Shown piece by piece: positions 22,238 to 29,763 of a stretch of 46,867 nt of DNA. Below the pieces are notes generated by a model. The model ran no database searches and was not told where the DNA came from. It was given only the letters and a program-made list of their open reading frames with translations. Positions within the stretch are counted from its first letter, which is position 1. Each line of letters starts with the position of its first letter. Location: NCBI RefSeq assembly GCF_005889725.1, contig NZ_VCKX01000069.1:1-46867 (forward strand). The letters run 5' to 3'. The stretch comes from Nonomuraea zeae. GTDB taxonomy: Bacteria > Actinomycetota > Actinomycetes > Streptosporangiales > Streptosporangiaceae. Both the position numbers and the translations under genes were made by a program.

Positions 22238-23122
22238 TCAGGCGGGTGTCGCGGCGCGGAAATGGCCGGCGTGCTCGGCCGCCCACTGGGCGAAGGTGCG
22301 CGGCGGGCGGCCGGTGACGCGTTCCACCTGGTCGGTCAGGGTGGTGCCGTACTCGTTCGGCGTGCCGTACGTCTCCAGCAGGCGCTCCACCAGGTCCGAC
22401 TCCGCCACCCCGGCCTCCTGGGTGAACGCGCGGAACAGCGACAGCGGCGGCCTGCGCTCCGGCGCGCTCCACTCCTCGCGTACCTGGTCGGGGGTGAGCT
22501 CTTCGAAGCGCAGGTCGCGGCCGGTCGCCTCGCCGATGATGGCGACCATCCGGCGTGCGGTGAGCACCTCGGGGCCGGTGAGGAGGTAGGACCGGCCGCC
22601 GTGACCGTCCTGCGTGAGCACCGTGGCGGCGACCGCGCCGATGTCGGACTCGTCGATCGGCGGGCTCTTGCGGTCACCGTACGGCTCCCGCACCCGGCCG
22701 CTGGTTCGCAGCGCCTCGCCCCAGTCGGTGAGGGAATTGGCCATGAACTGCAGGGGCTGCAGGAAGGTCCATTCCAGGCCGCCGGCTCTGATGGCCTGCT
22801 CCAGCGTGCCCTCCTGCCAGCCGACCAGGACGGTGACCTTGCCGACCCCGGCCCGTTCGGCCAGGTCGACGATTTGACGGCCGTTGGTCAGCCGCCGGTA
22901 GTCGCCGCCGAAATTGATCAGGTGGGCGGCGGTGACACCGTCGAAGGCCTCCTCCAGGCCCACGGCGGCGGCGAGGTCGCCCGCCACCACCTCGACGCCG
23001 TCCGGCAGGACGGCCCGGCCGGGGTCGCGGGTCAGCGCGCGCACCTTCTGCCCACGGCCGAGCAGGTGCCGGACGACCTGCCGCCCGACGGTGCCGGTCG
23101 CTCCTGTGACGAGAACGGTCAT
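22238..23122 (-). CDS. NmrA-like NAD(P)-binding oxidoreductase, ECF41 partner
   Basis: 294 residues. MTVLVTGATGTVGRQVVRHLLGRGQKV has GxxGxxG; LLTGPEVLTARRMVAIIGEATGR and the end GRPPRTFAQWAAEHAGHF match NmrA/SDR5-type proteins. ATG 23122 has AAGGAG 9 nt upstream. ECF41 genes are typically linked with a carboxymuconolactone decarboxylase, oxidoreductase or epimerase gene that they control; this fills that place. Confidence 0.88.
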   Translation of the reverse strand: MTVLVTGATGTVGRQVVRHLLGRGQKVRALTRDPGRAVLPDGVEVVAGDLAAAVGLEEAFDGVTAAHLINFGGDYRRLTNGRQIVDLAERAGVGKVTVLVGWQEGTLEQAIRAGGLEWTFLQPLQFMANSLTDWGEALRTSGRVREPYGDRKSPPIDESDIGAVAATVLTQDGHGGRSYLLTGPEVLTARRMVAIIGEATGRDLRFEELTPDQVREEWSAPERRPPLSLFRAFTQEAGVAESDLVERLLETYGTPNEYGTTLTDQVERVTGRPPRTFAQWAAEHAGHFRAATPA

Positions 23123-23223
23123 GGCGAGTGCTCCTTGACGGTGGTACGCGGACGGCCGGGCAGGCCGGCGAAGCGCGACTCGCGCGTGCGCGGCGCCCGC
23201 CCGCCCTCTGTGGTCGTGGTCAT
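23119..23223 (-). CDS. Possible leader ORF coupled to the NmrA gene
   Basis: 34 codons, MTTTTEGGRAPRTRESRFAG..., with AGGA just upstream. The TGA stop overlaps the NmrA ATG as ATGA. A second ATG 4 nt earlier (23227) instead opens a frame that runs in phase into NmrA. Whether either is translated is unknown. Confidence 0.3.
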   Translation of the reverse strand: MTTTTEGGRAPRTRESRFAGLPGRPRTTVKEHSP

Positions 23224-23232
23224 GCATCCTGA

Positions 23233-23258
23233 GAGGGCAGGCGGGAGCGAAGTGTGAC
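23233..23258 (-). promoter_or_regulatory. Candidate ECF41 promoter for the NmrA gene
   Basis: GTCACA (23253-23258), 16 nt, then CCTC (23233-23236), close to the published ECF41 consensus TGTCACA-N16-CGTC. It ends 5 nt before ATG 23227. The sigma gene's own upstream region also contains GTCACA (22187-22192) but no clear -10. Confidence 0.5.
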
Positions 23259-23282
23259 GTTCGGCCGGGAATGTGGCCTAAG

Positions 23283-25430
23283 TCATCCCGGCCGCTCCTG
23301 GCTGCCGTCCGCAGCGGCGAGATGGTCGTGCAGCGCTGCGTGGCGGAACTGGTAGACCGGTCCGACGGTGCGGAGCAGGCCCACCCGGTGAGCATCGTCG
23401 AGAAAGTCCATGATCCGTCTGGGCAGCTGCTTGGCCAGGGCTTGCCGCATGCCCGCGACCTTGCACAGCAGCGACGCATGATGGTTCCCGAACGTCAGCA
23501 CACCCGCCAGCGTGCCGGCCAGCACCGCCGTGAACAAGCCCGCGAACTCGGAGCTGAACCCCTCGGCGAGCACGCCGGCCAGGATGCCCGAGAGAAGCCC
23601 CGCGAGCACGCCGGCGAACACGCCGACCCACGACTGCAGCCGGCAGAGGGCATCGTCGGCCTGCCAGCTGGAACGAGGCGTGCTGACCGCGGTGAGGCTG
23701 GGCTGCGCCGCCCACTCGATCACCGCCGACGCCAATGTCACCAGCGACCCCGTCACCAGGCCGAAGATGATCCCGAACGGGGCGCCGAACACGAGCCCGA
23801 CCACCACCCCGCCCGCGACCCCGACGGCGAGCCCGTACGCGAGGTTGCCCAGGACCGCGCGCACGAGGACGGGAACACGCCCGCGTAGGCGCAGGTCGGC
23901 GTAACCCGGCGTGTCGTTGATCCAGTCTCGCGCGAGGCCGCCGCGGAGCAGGCCCACGAGGGCGAACACGAGCCCGTACCCGAGCCCCTGCCCGGGACCC
24001 ACCGTGAAAGCGATCATCAGCCCGCCGGCGAGCGCGCCCGCCTGCGCGGCCGTGAACCTGGTGATCAGCCCGGTCAGCAGGCGGATGTGCGGCGTGGTCC
24101 GGGCGATGTGCCACCAGACGATGTCCCTCGTGACGCTGGGCGGGAAGGCCCGGGCCAGGTAGGCCAGGTAGCGGTGGGTGGCTTCGGGGTCGAGCCGGTG
24201 CCGGGGCCGGAAGTGGTCGGCGGGATCGGTGCTCGGCGGCCGGGCGTGGATGAGCGCCGGGATGAGCTGGTCGAGCAGATGGGCCCGCAACCTGACGGCG
24301 TCGTCGCCCAGCCGGCCGGTCAGCGCGGAGGGGTCGGCGCCCGGGGCGAGGTAGACGGTGCGGATCAGCCAGAGCCCCAGCGGGGTGGCGGCGAGCCGGG
24401 TGAGACCGGGCGCGCTACCGGAGCGCAGCGCGGTCAGGACCTGCTGCCAGGCCGGCGGCGGGGAGGCGGCCAGGCAGGCGGTCAGGTAGTCGGCGGCGGC
24501 CTGCGGGAGCAGCGCCTTGGGGGCGATCACCGCGGCGCTGGTCAACGGCCGCCCGGCCTCGGCGACCGCGGTGGCGAACTCGGCGCTGCGGCTGGTGAGG
24601 ATGAGCTGGTCACGGTCGGTCAGCGAGGCGTTGAGCGCCTGGATGAGGCGGGCACGGGCAGGGGCCGGGATCTCGTCGAGGCCGTCCAGGACGGGCAGGA
24701 TGTGGCCGCCGTGGGCGAGCGCGGCCGCGGCGCCGGGGCCGAGCTCGCGGGCGCTCAGCGCGGGGTAGTCCTGCGCCAGGCGCTCCGCTAGCCAGTCCTG
24801 CAGCCGCGGGCAGGACTCGACGTCCCACACGGAGACCGGGAACAGCACCGGCACCGGCACCACCTCCTTCTCGCGACCGGCGGTGCGGATCGCGAGCAGG
24901 TGGAGCAGGAGTTGCACCGCCAGGGTGGTCTTGCCCATGCCCGGGCCGCCGGTGATGACCAGGCGGCGCCGGGTCAGGGCGCGGAAGCTCTCGGCCAGGG
25001 CGGCGATGTCGTCGCTGCGGCAGGTGAAGGCCCGCTCCCCGCCGGCGCTGATGAGCCTGGGATCGTTCAGGACGCTCCTGTTGGCGGTGAGCTGCCATTG
25101 CACCGGGATCGGTGCCGGGTCGTCCAGCGACCGGGTACGCGCCTCGGCCCGCCACTGCCGCTCCACCAGCTCGGCCAGCACCCGGGCGGCGGCCTCGGCA
25201 CTGCCCCCGGCTGCCGTGGCCGTCCCGGCCGCCGGAGCGGTGGAGCGCCACGCCCAGATCAGCACCCCGCCGATCGCCGTCGCCCCGGCCAGCGCCACCG
25301 CGGCGGCATCGCCGAGGTTGACGTCCGCGGACGGCGTCCAAGACCGCCAGACCGCGACCGCCAGCGCGCCCACGACCGCCACCGCGAGCGCGGCGACGGA
25401 GAGCTGCCAGCCGAACCTGCGCCTGCGCAT
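23283..25430 (-). CDS. Membrane-associated NACHT-type STAND NTPase
   Basis: 715 residues. Two N-terminal membrane helices (about 8-28 and 44-62). NACHT ATPase with Walker A GGPGMGKTT (161-169), Walker B LPVLDGLDEI (245-254) and ILTSRS sensor region. A glycine-rich hydrophobic domain with several helices spans about 455-650 (repeated GxxxG-type segments such as AGVLAGLLSGILAGVLAEG). The end is a helical module with YQFRHAALHDHLA. Function unknown. STAND architecture suggests signal-triggered assembly at the membrane. Lies 4 nt after a DUF418 gene. Confidence 0.87.
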   Translation of the reverse strand: MRRRRFGWQLSVAALAVAVVGALAVAVWRSWTPSADVNLGDAAAVALAGATAIGGVLIWAWRSTAPAAGTATAAGGSAEAAARVLAELVERQWRAEARTRSLDDPAPIPVQWQLTANRSVLNDPRLISAGGERAFTCRSDDIAALAESFRALTRRRLVITGGPGMGKTTLAVQLLLHLLAIRTAGREKEVVPVPVLFPVSVWDVESCPRLQDWLAERLAQDYPALSARELGPGAAAALAHGGHILPVLDGLDEIPAPARARLIQALNASLTDRDQLILTSRSAEFATAVAEAGRPLTSAAVIAPKALLPQAAADYLTACLAASPPPAWQQVLTALRSGSAPGLTRLAATPLGLWLIRTVYLAPGADPSALTGRLGDDAVRLRAHLLDQLIPALIHARPPSTDPADHFRPRHRLDPEATHRYLAYLARAFPPSVTRDIVWWHIARTTPHIRLLTGLITRFTAAQAGALAGGLMIAFTVGPGQGLGYGLVFALVGLLRGGLARDWINDTPGYADLRLRGRVPVLVRAVLGNLAYGLAVGVAGGVVVGLVFGAPFGIIFGLVTGSLVTLASAVIEWAAQPSLTAVSTPRSSWQADDALCRLQSWVGVFAGVLAGLLSGILAGVLAEGFSSEFAGLFTAVLAGTLAGVLTFGNHHASLLCKVAGMRQALAKQLPRRIMDFLDDAHRVGLLRTVGPVYQFRHAALHDHLAAADGSQERPG

Positions 25431-25434
25431 GCCT

Positions 25435-26595
25435 CTATCGTCGCGAGAAAGGCCAGGGGTTGGCCAGGCGGCGGAGCAGGATCTCGGCCGGGCCGCGGTG
25501 CGCGGCGCGCCGCATGAGCTCGGCGATGCCGAGCGAGGCCAGCCAGGTGGCGGTGGCGACGCCCATGGCGCCGGCCAGGCCGAGATCGTCTTGGAGTCCC
25601 AGTCCGTAGGAGGGGAAGACGGCGAGGAAGGCGACGGACTGGAAGAGGTAGAGGCTCATCGAGCGCTGGCCGAGTGCTTCGACGGCGGTGGTGAGGCGGT
25701 TGCGCCGGCGGCCGGCCGCGATGGCGACCAGCCCGACGATCGCGGCCAGGCCGATTCCGCCCAGGTAGCCGGTGAACGGCTGCGCGAGCGCGGCGAGCCA
25801 CAGGGCCGCGCCTGGCGGCCGGGCCCACGCGCCGGCCTGGATGAGGGCGGCGGGCAGGGCGCCCGCGACGGACAGGGCCGTGGTGATCGTCGCGGTGCGG
25901 GTCAGGAAGGAGCGGTGGTGGAGGGGGTCGTCCAGGATGCGCCGCCGGGCCGCCCACATGCCGAGGAGCACGCCGGGGACGACCGAGATGACGCCTGCCG
26001 CCAGGACGTAGGGCCAGCCCTGGAGCCGGGTGGCGAGCAGGTCCAGGAAGCCGGCTCCATCTGCGGCGATGCTGCCTTGGGAGTAGGTGGACACGCCTTG
26101 TGACATGGCGAGCCACAGGCCGGACCCGGCGGTGAGGGTCGCGGCCGGCAGGGTGATGGCCGCCGTCCACAGCAGGGCCGAGTCCTTGGCCCGCAGCAGG
26201 CCGGCGAGCAGGACGGCGGCCAGGCCGTAGACCGCGAGGATGTCGATCGGGACCAGCACCGCCACGTGCGCGAAGCCGATCGCGACCAGCCACCACCCCC
26301 TGCGCCGTTGCAGCTTGCGGATCGCGGCCCAGTCCTGGCCGCGCCGCTGCTGCGCGGCCAGGAGCTGCACCATCGCGTAGCCGAACAGGAAGGCGAACAT
26401 CGGCCGTGCGTGGTTGTGCACTACTAGCAGGTGGAAGAAGCCGGCGATCTCGTTGGCCAGGGCCGAGCCGCGGCCGACGGTCTCCACGAACAACGGCGCG
26501 TGCGCCATCGCGATCGCCAGGAGCATGACGCCCCGGGCGAGGTCGGGGGCCAGCGCCCGCGTGGTGACGTGGCCCGCTGATTGCTTGACCGGCAT
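25435..26595 (-). CDS. DUF418 (YeiB-like) membrane protein
   Basis: 386 residues, about 10 hydrophobic helices. The N-terminal DLARGVMLLAIAMAHAPLF and the central PMFAFLFGYAMVQLL are typical of the acyltransferase-like DUF418/YeiB group. C-terminal FQSVAFLAVFPSYGLG and EILLRRLANPW match the DUF418 domain. Role unknown. ATG 26595 follows GGGGG. Its stop is 4 nt from the NACHT gene start, so the pair is an operon. Confidence 0.9.
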   Translation of the reverse strand: MPVKQSAGHVTTRALAPDLARGVMLLAIAMAHAPLFVETVGRGSALANEIAGFFHLLVVHNHARPMFAFLFGYAMVQLLAAQQRRGQDWAAIRKLQRRRGWWLVAIGFAHVAVLVPIDILAVYGLAAVLLAGLLRAKDSALLWTAAITLPAATLTAGSGLWLAMSQGVSTYSQGSIAADGAGFLDLLATRLQGWPYVLAAGVISVVPGVLLGMWAARRRILDDPLHHRSFLTRTATITTALSVAGALPAALIQAGAWARPPGAALWLAALAQPFTGYLGGIGLAAIVGLVAIAAGRRRNRLTTAVEALGQRSMSLYLFQSVAFLAVFPSYGLGLQDDLGLAGAMGVATATWLASLGIAELMRRAAHRGPAEILLRRLANPWPFSRR

Positions 26596-26665
26596 GAGTG
26601 TGAGCCCCCTGCCCTGGGATGCCGAGCACGAGGGATCTTGCCGCTCGGCGCTACCTCCGCGAGGC

Positions 26666-26690
26666 TACACAAATCATCAGCAATACACAA
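26666..26690. repeat. TACACAA direct repeat upstream of the DUF418-NACHT operon
   Basis: Two copies of TACACAA, at 26666-26672 and 26684-26690 (18-nt period), in the AT-rich gap 70-95 nt upstream of the DUF418 start. Possible activator or promoter element. Confidence 0.35.
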
Positions 26691-26712
26691 TTTGACATGT
26701 ATTTCATACCTA

Positions 26713-27342
26713 TCAGAAGCCGATGGCCTCGCGGAGCAACAGGACGGTGGCGCGCCCGGGGTGGGGTTCGGCGTTGAGGATGAGCAGGCGGTTGATGGCG
26801 CTGGGCACCCCGTAGACCCCAAGGGATCGGACGTTCTCCAAGGGAAGGGCGTGGTCCTCGACGCGGCGCAGCGCGGCGCTCAGGTCGGGGACCACCTTCT
26901 GCGCTCCGACGATCCAGATCGCGTGGGCGGCGCCGCCGGCGTAACCGGGTAGCTGGCTCCCGCTGCCCGAGGCGATCACCAGGGAGCCGGTCTCGGTGAC
27001 CGCGGCGACGCTGCCCACTTCCACGTCGGGGCTGGCGAGCAGCCGCCGCCTCTCGTCGGCCTGGGCGGTCCGGTCCATGGCCAGCAGGCGCGGCTTGATG
27101 GCGTCATAGTCGCCGCCGGCGTTGATGTCGTCGTCGATGCCGGACAGCCGCAGGGTCTCGCTGGCCGCCGTCAGCACGCCGGCGCCCGCGGGGATCAGGT
27201 CCTTGACGCGGGTACGCGCGGCGGCGACGTCGTCGAGGATCTCGACGGCGAAATTGTGCGCCTTCAGCGCGGCGGCGGCCCGCTCCAGGCGCTCCGCGGG
27301 CGCCGGTTCGGTGAATCGTGGGGCCGTGATCTGGGTGGTCAT
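26713..27342 (-). CDS. LUD-domain protein (LutC/YkgG-like)
   Basis: 209 residues from ATG 27342 with AGGAG 5 nt upstream. Key segments are VLTAASETLRLSGIDDDINAGGDY, SVAAVTETGSLVIASGSGSQLPGYAGGAAHAIWIVGAQKVVPD and the Asn/Leu-rich end: a single LUD (DUF162) domain, seen in lactate-utilisation subunit LutC and stand-alone relatives. A GTG at 27444 overlapping the SnoaL stop (GTGA) would add 34 residues containing four RTPST repeats. Under likely control of the ECF41 promoter upstream of the SnoaL gene. Confidence 0.85.
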   Translation of the reverse strand: MTTQITAPRFTEPAPAERLERAAAALKAHNFAVEILDDVAAARTRVKDLIPAGAGVLTAASETLRLSGIDDDINAGGDYDAIKPRLLAMDRTAQADERRRLLASPDVEVGSVAAVTETGSLVIASGSGSQLPGYAGGAAHAIWIVGAQKVVPDLSAALRRVEDHALPLENVRSLGVYGVPSAINRLLILNAEPHPGRATVLLLREAIGF

Positions 27343-27364
27343 GGGTGCTCCTGGATCGGTGGTG

Positions 27365-27424
27365 GTGGAGGGTGTCCGCGTGGAGGGTGTCCGCGTGGAG
27401 GGTGTCCGCGTGGAGGGTGTCCGC
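27365..27424. repeat. 15-bp tandem repeat, four perfect copies
   Basis: GTGGAGGGTGTCCGC repeated at 27365, 27380, 27395 and 27410. It lies between the SnoaL stop and the LUD ATG. Read on the minus strand in phase with the LUD gene it encodes RTPST repeats. Confidence 0.9.
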
Positions 27425-27440
27425 ACGGGTGCCGCGGTGC

Positions 27441-27914
27441 TCACGCCGCAGGCTCGTTCCCGGTCCCGGCCGCCCAGGTCACCTGGGCTGAGCCCGGCAG
27501 CGGCGTGGTGTCGAAATACCTGACCTCGAAGACGCGCTCGGTGAACTTCCAGCCCTCCGGGGTGCGCCGGTAGCGGTCGTGGAACAAGCCGTAGTTGAAG
27601 ATCGATGTGCCGTCGCGCAGGCGTCCGAGCTCGCAGACGTAGGCGCGGCCGGACGCCGCGTCGCCGTCGAGCCGGATCACGCCCGGGTGCGCGGTCTGCA
27701 CGAAGTACTCCCACGCATCGCCCAGCTGCTCGGTCCCGGCGCGGATCGCCTCCCGGCCGGCTTGCTCGATGCCGGCGTCGGGGATCCGGTACACGCCGTC
27801 GTGGGTGAACAGTGCCGCGAAGCGGTCGAGGTCGCGCATCATCGCCGCGTCGCTGAACTCGCCGCGCAGCGCCTCGATCTCGCTGCGGTCGGCGATCGCC
27901 TGAAAGTCGCTCAT
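27441..27914 (-). CDS. SnoaL-like (NTF2-fold) protein
   Basis: 157 residues: FQAIADRSEIEALRGEFSDAAMMRDLDRFAALFTHDGVYRIPDAG is the standard SnoaL_4 opening, and YRRTPEGWKFTERVFEVRYFDTTP closes the cone. Likely an NTF2-fold enzyme or binding protein of unknown substrate. GGAAAGG precedes the ATG. First gene downstream of an exact ECF41 promoter and divergent from the ECF41 gene, so it is the probable ECF41 target, followed by the LUD gene. Confidence 0.87.
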   Translation of the reverse strand: MSDFQAIADRSEIEALRGEFSDAAMMRDLDRFAALFTHDGVYRIPDAGIEQAGREAIRAGTEQLGDAWEYFVQTAHPGVIRLDGDAASGRAYVCELGRLRDGTSIFNYGLFHDRYRRTPEGWKFTERVFEVRYFDTTPLPGSAQVTWAAGTGNEPAA

Positions 27915-27955
27915 CGTCTGCCTTTCCGGATGGCGGGTTCTTCTTCACCGGTAAT

Positions 27956-27981
27956 GACGACGCGGTCCCCCGGAATGTGAA
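27956..27981 (-). promoter_or_regulatory. ECF41-type promoter, leftward (SnoaL-LUD operon)
   Basis: On the minus strand, TTCACA (27976-27981), exactly 16 nt, CGTC (27956-27959). It matches the published ECF41 consensus TGTCACA-N16-CGTC in the -10 and spacer and in TCACA of the -35. Confidence 0.78.
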
Positions 27982-28004
27982 GCGGCGCGCCCGCTTCACA
28001 TTCC
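27972..28004. repeat. 14-bp perfect inverted repeat holding two divergent -35 elements
   Basis: GGAATGTGAAGCGG (27972-27985), a 5-nt spacer, then its exact complement (27991-28004). Each arm carries one outward-facing TTCACA element, so two ECF41 promoters share one symmetric core. Confidence 0.92.
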
Positions 28005-28020
28005 AGGGCGCTGCATCGTC
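27995..28020 (+). promoter_or_regulatory. ECF41-type promoter, rightward (sigma gene itself)
   Basis: TTCACA (27995-28000), exactly 16 nt, CGTC (28017-28020), then 6 nt to the ATG at 28027. This predicts autoregulation and a leaderless message. Confidence 0.78.
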
Positions 28021-28026
28021 TGACAG

Positions 28027-28998
28027 ATGAGCGCAGACGCCACCGAGGGAGCCAGCCACACCATGACCACCCCATGCGAGCCGGGAGCCGGCAGGCCCGA
28101 TCCCGGCCTCAGCACGATCACGAGCGAACGGCGGCGGCTGATCAATGTCGCCTACCGCCTCCTCGGCTCCCTGGCCGACGCCGAGGACGTCGTGCAGGAG
28201 GCCTACGCTCGCTGGTACGCCCTGTCCCAGCGGCAGAAGGAGGAGATCGAATACCCTGCCGCCTGGCTGACCAGGGTCACCGGCCGGATCTGCCTGGACC
28301 TGCTCGGCTCGGCACGGGCACGGCGCGAACGATACGTGGGCTCATGGATCCCCGAGCCACTGCCCGAGCCCGCGGAGTGGGTCAACGGGCGGACGGACGA
28401 CGCCAGCGCCGACCCGGCCGATCGGATCACCCTCGACGAGTCGGTCAGCATGGCCTTCCTGGTCGTGCTCGAGTCGATGACCCCGGCCGAGCGCGTCGCG
28501 TTCGTGCTGCACGACGTCTTCCGCTATCCCTTCGCCGAGGTGGCCGAGATCGTCGGCCGCAGCCCGGAGTCGTGCCGCAAGCTGGCCTCCTCCGCCCGCC
28601 GCCGCATCCACGCCGCCCGGACCCCCGCGACCTCGAACGCCCGCAAGGCCGGCATCGTCAGGGAGTTCAAGCGGGCATGGGAGGCCAGGGACATCGGCGC
28701 CCTCATCGCCCTCCTCGACCCCGACGCCACGTCGATCGCCGACGGCGGCGGCGTGGTCAGCGCCCTGCTCCACCCCATCGAAGGCAGCGAGCAGATCGCG
28801 CGTGCCTGGGTCGGCATCCTCGGCCAGGCGCCCGGTCTGACGTTCCTGGAGCACACGGTCAACGGTCAGCCCGGCCTGGTGGTCCAGCAGGACGGCGTCA
28901 CCGTCACGGTGTACGCCTTCGACATCGCCGGTGACCGGATCAAGCACATCTGGGCTGTGCGCAATCCCGACAAACTCCGGGCCTGGCTCGCAGGCTGA
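28027..28998 (+). CDS. ECF41-family sigma factor with SnoaL C-terminus
   Basis: 323 residues. Sigma2: RRRLINVAYRLLGSLADAEDVVQEAYARWY. WIPEPLPEP linker motif, sigma4 SMTPAERVAFVLHDVFRYPFAEVAEIVGRSPESCRKLASSARRRI, and a C-terminal SnoaL-like domain with ADGGGVVSA and RNPDKLRAWLAG. ATG 28027 was chosen because it sits 6 nt after the CGTC -10 element (leaderless); MTTPCEPG 14 codons later is an alternative. It is expected to drive itself and the divergent SnoaL-LUD operon. Confidence 0.93.
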   Translation: MSADATEGASHTMTTPCEPGAGRPDPGLSTITSERRRLINVAYRLLGSLADAEDVVQEAYARWYALSQRQKEEIEYPAAWLTRVTGRICLDLLGSARARRERYVGSWIPEPLPEPAEWVNGRTDDASADPADRITLDESVSMAFLVVLESMTPAERVAFVLHDVFRYPFAEVAEIVGRSPESCRKLASSARRRIHAARTPATSNARKAGIVREFKRAWEARDIGALIALLDPDATSIADGGGVVSALLHPIEGSEQIARAWVGILGQAPGLTFLEHTVNGQPGLVVQQDGVTVTVYAFDIAGDRIKHIWAVRNPDKLRAWLAG

Positions 28999-29007
28999 CC
29001 GGCGCCG

Positions 29008-29688
29008 TCACAGGGGCCGGGCGCTCACCGCCCCCGGAGGCGGCTGGTGGCCGGTGGGAGCGTGGCCGTACAGGATCGAGGTCCAGGCATTGGTGAGGAC
29101 GTCGATGAGGACCTTCTCGTCGTCGAAGGGCGGCACCCCGGCCGCGGCGAGATAGTAGAGCCGCTCCCCCAGCCAGGTCAGCGAGGCGGCTGCGGCGCGC
29201 ACGTCCGCGTCGCCGAGCCCCCGCAGCGCGTCCGGGTCGGATCGGATCCGGGCCGCGGCGGCCTCGGTGAACAGGTCCATCTGTTCGAGCCACAGCGCCC
29301 GCAGGTCCTCGTCGGAGCCCCAGCTCTCCACGATCGCCATCAGCACGCCCGCGTTGGCCCGCCACAGCCGGGCGCCGTCGCTCACGCCGGACCGGAGCGC
29401 GGCGGCCGGGTCCTGCCGCCCGTCGATCCAGGGCTCCGCCGCCTGCTGCCCCTGCGCCACGGCTTCGCGCACCAGCTCGCCGAGCACGGCCTGCTTGCTG
29501 GGGAAATAGAAGTAGAAGCTGGCCCGGGAGATCTGGGCGGCGGTCAGGATGTCGGCCACGCTCAGGGCGTCGAAGCGGCGCTCGCGCAGCAGCTCGCGCG
29601 TCGCCGACAGGATGCGCTCCCGCAGCTCCGCGGAGGCCGGCGCCGCGCCGGACCGGCGGGCGGATTGAGCGGTGCGCTTGGCAGTCAT
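29008..29688 (-). CDS. TetR/AcrR family regulator
   Basis: 226 residues from ATG 29688. Helix-turn-helix: RERILSATRELLRERRFDALSVADILTAAQISRASFYFYFPSKQAVLGELV (about 22-72). The C-terminal half is TetR-type helical. The longer open frame upstream is shadow of the VOC gene. Divergent from a VOC-aldo/keto reductase operon, which it probably represses through palindromes in the 75-nt gap. Confidence 0.9.
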   Translation of the reverse strand: MTAKRTAQSARRSGAAPASAELRERILSATRELLRERRFDALSVADILTAAQISRASFYFYFPSKQAVLGELVREAVAQGQQAAEPWIDGRQDPAAALRSGVSDGARLWRANAGVLMAIVESWGSDEDLRALWLEQMDLFTEAAAARIRSDPDALRGLGDADVRAAAASLTWLGERLYYLAAAGVPPFDDEKVLIDVLTNAWTSILYGHAPTGHQPPPGAVSARPL

Positions 29689-29723
29689 GCGCCCCAGCAT
29701 ATGACGGACTGTCCGGCCACCGT

Positions 29724-29750
29724 GTCTAGACGACATGTCCATACAGTATG
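29724..29750. promoter_or_regulatory. Candidate TetR operators in divergent gap
   Basis: GTCTAGAC (29724-29731) is a perfect 8-bp palindrome, and CATACAGTATG (29740-29750) is a 5-bp inverted repeat around a single base. Both lie between the tetR start and the VOC start. Confidence 0.5.
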
Positions 29751-29763
29751 TATGGTCGGCGTC

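Noticed and set aside
27365..27424. CRISPR array
   Set aside because: Units are contiguous 15-bp tandem copies with no spacers and no cas genes are present.
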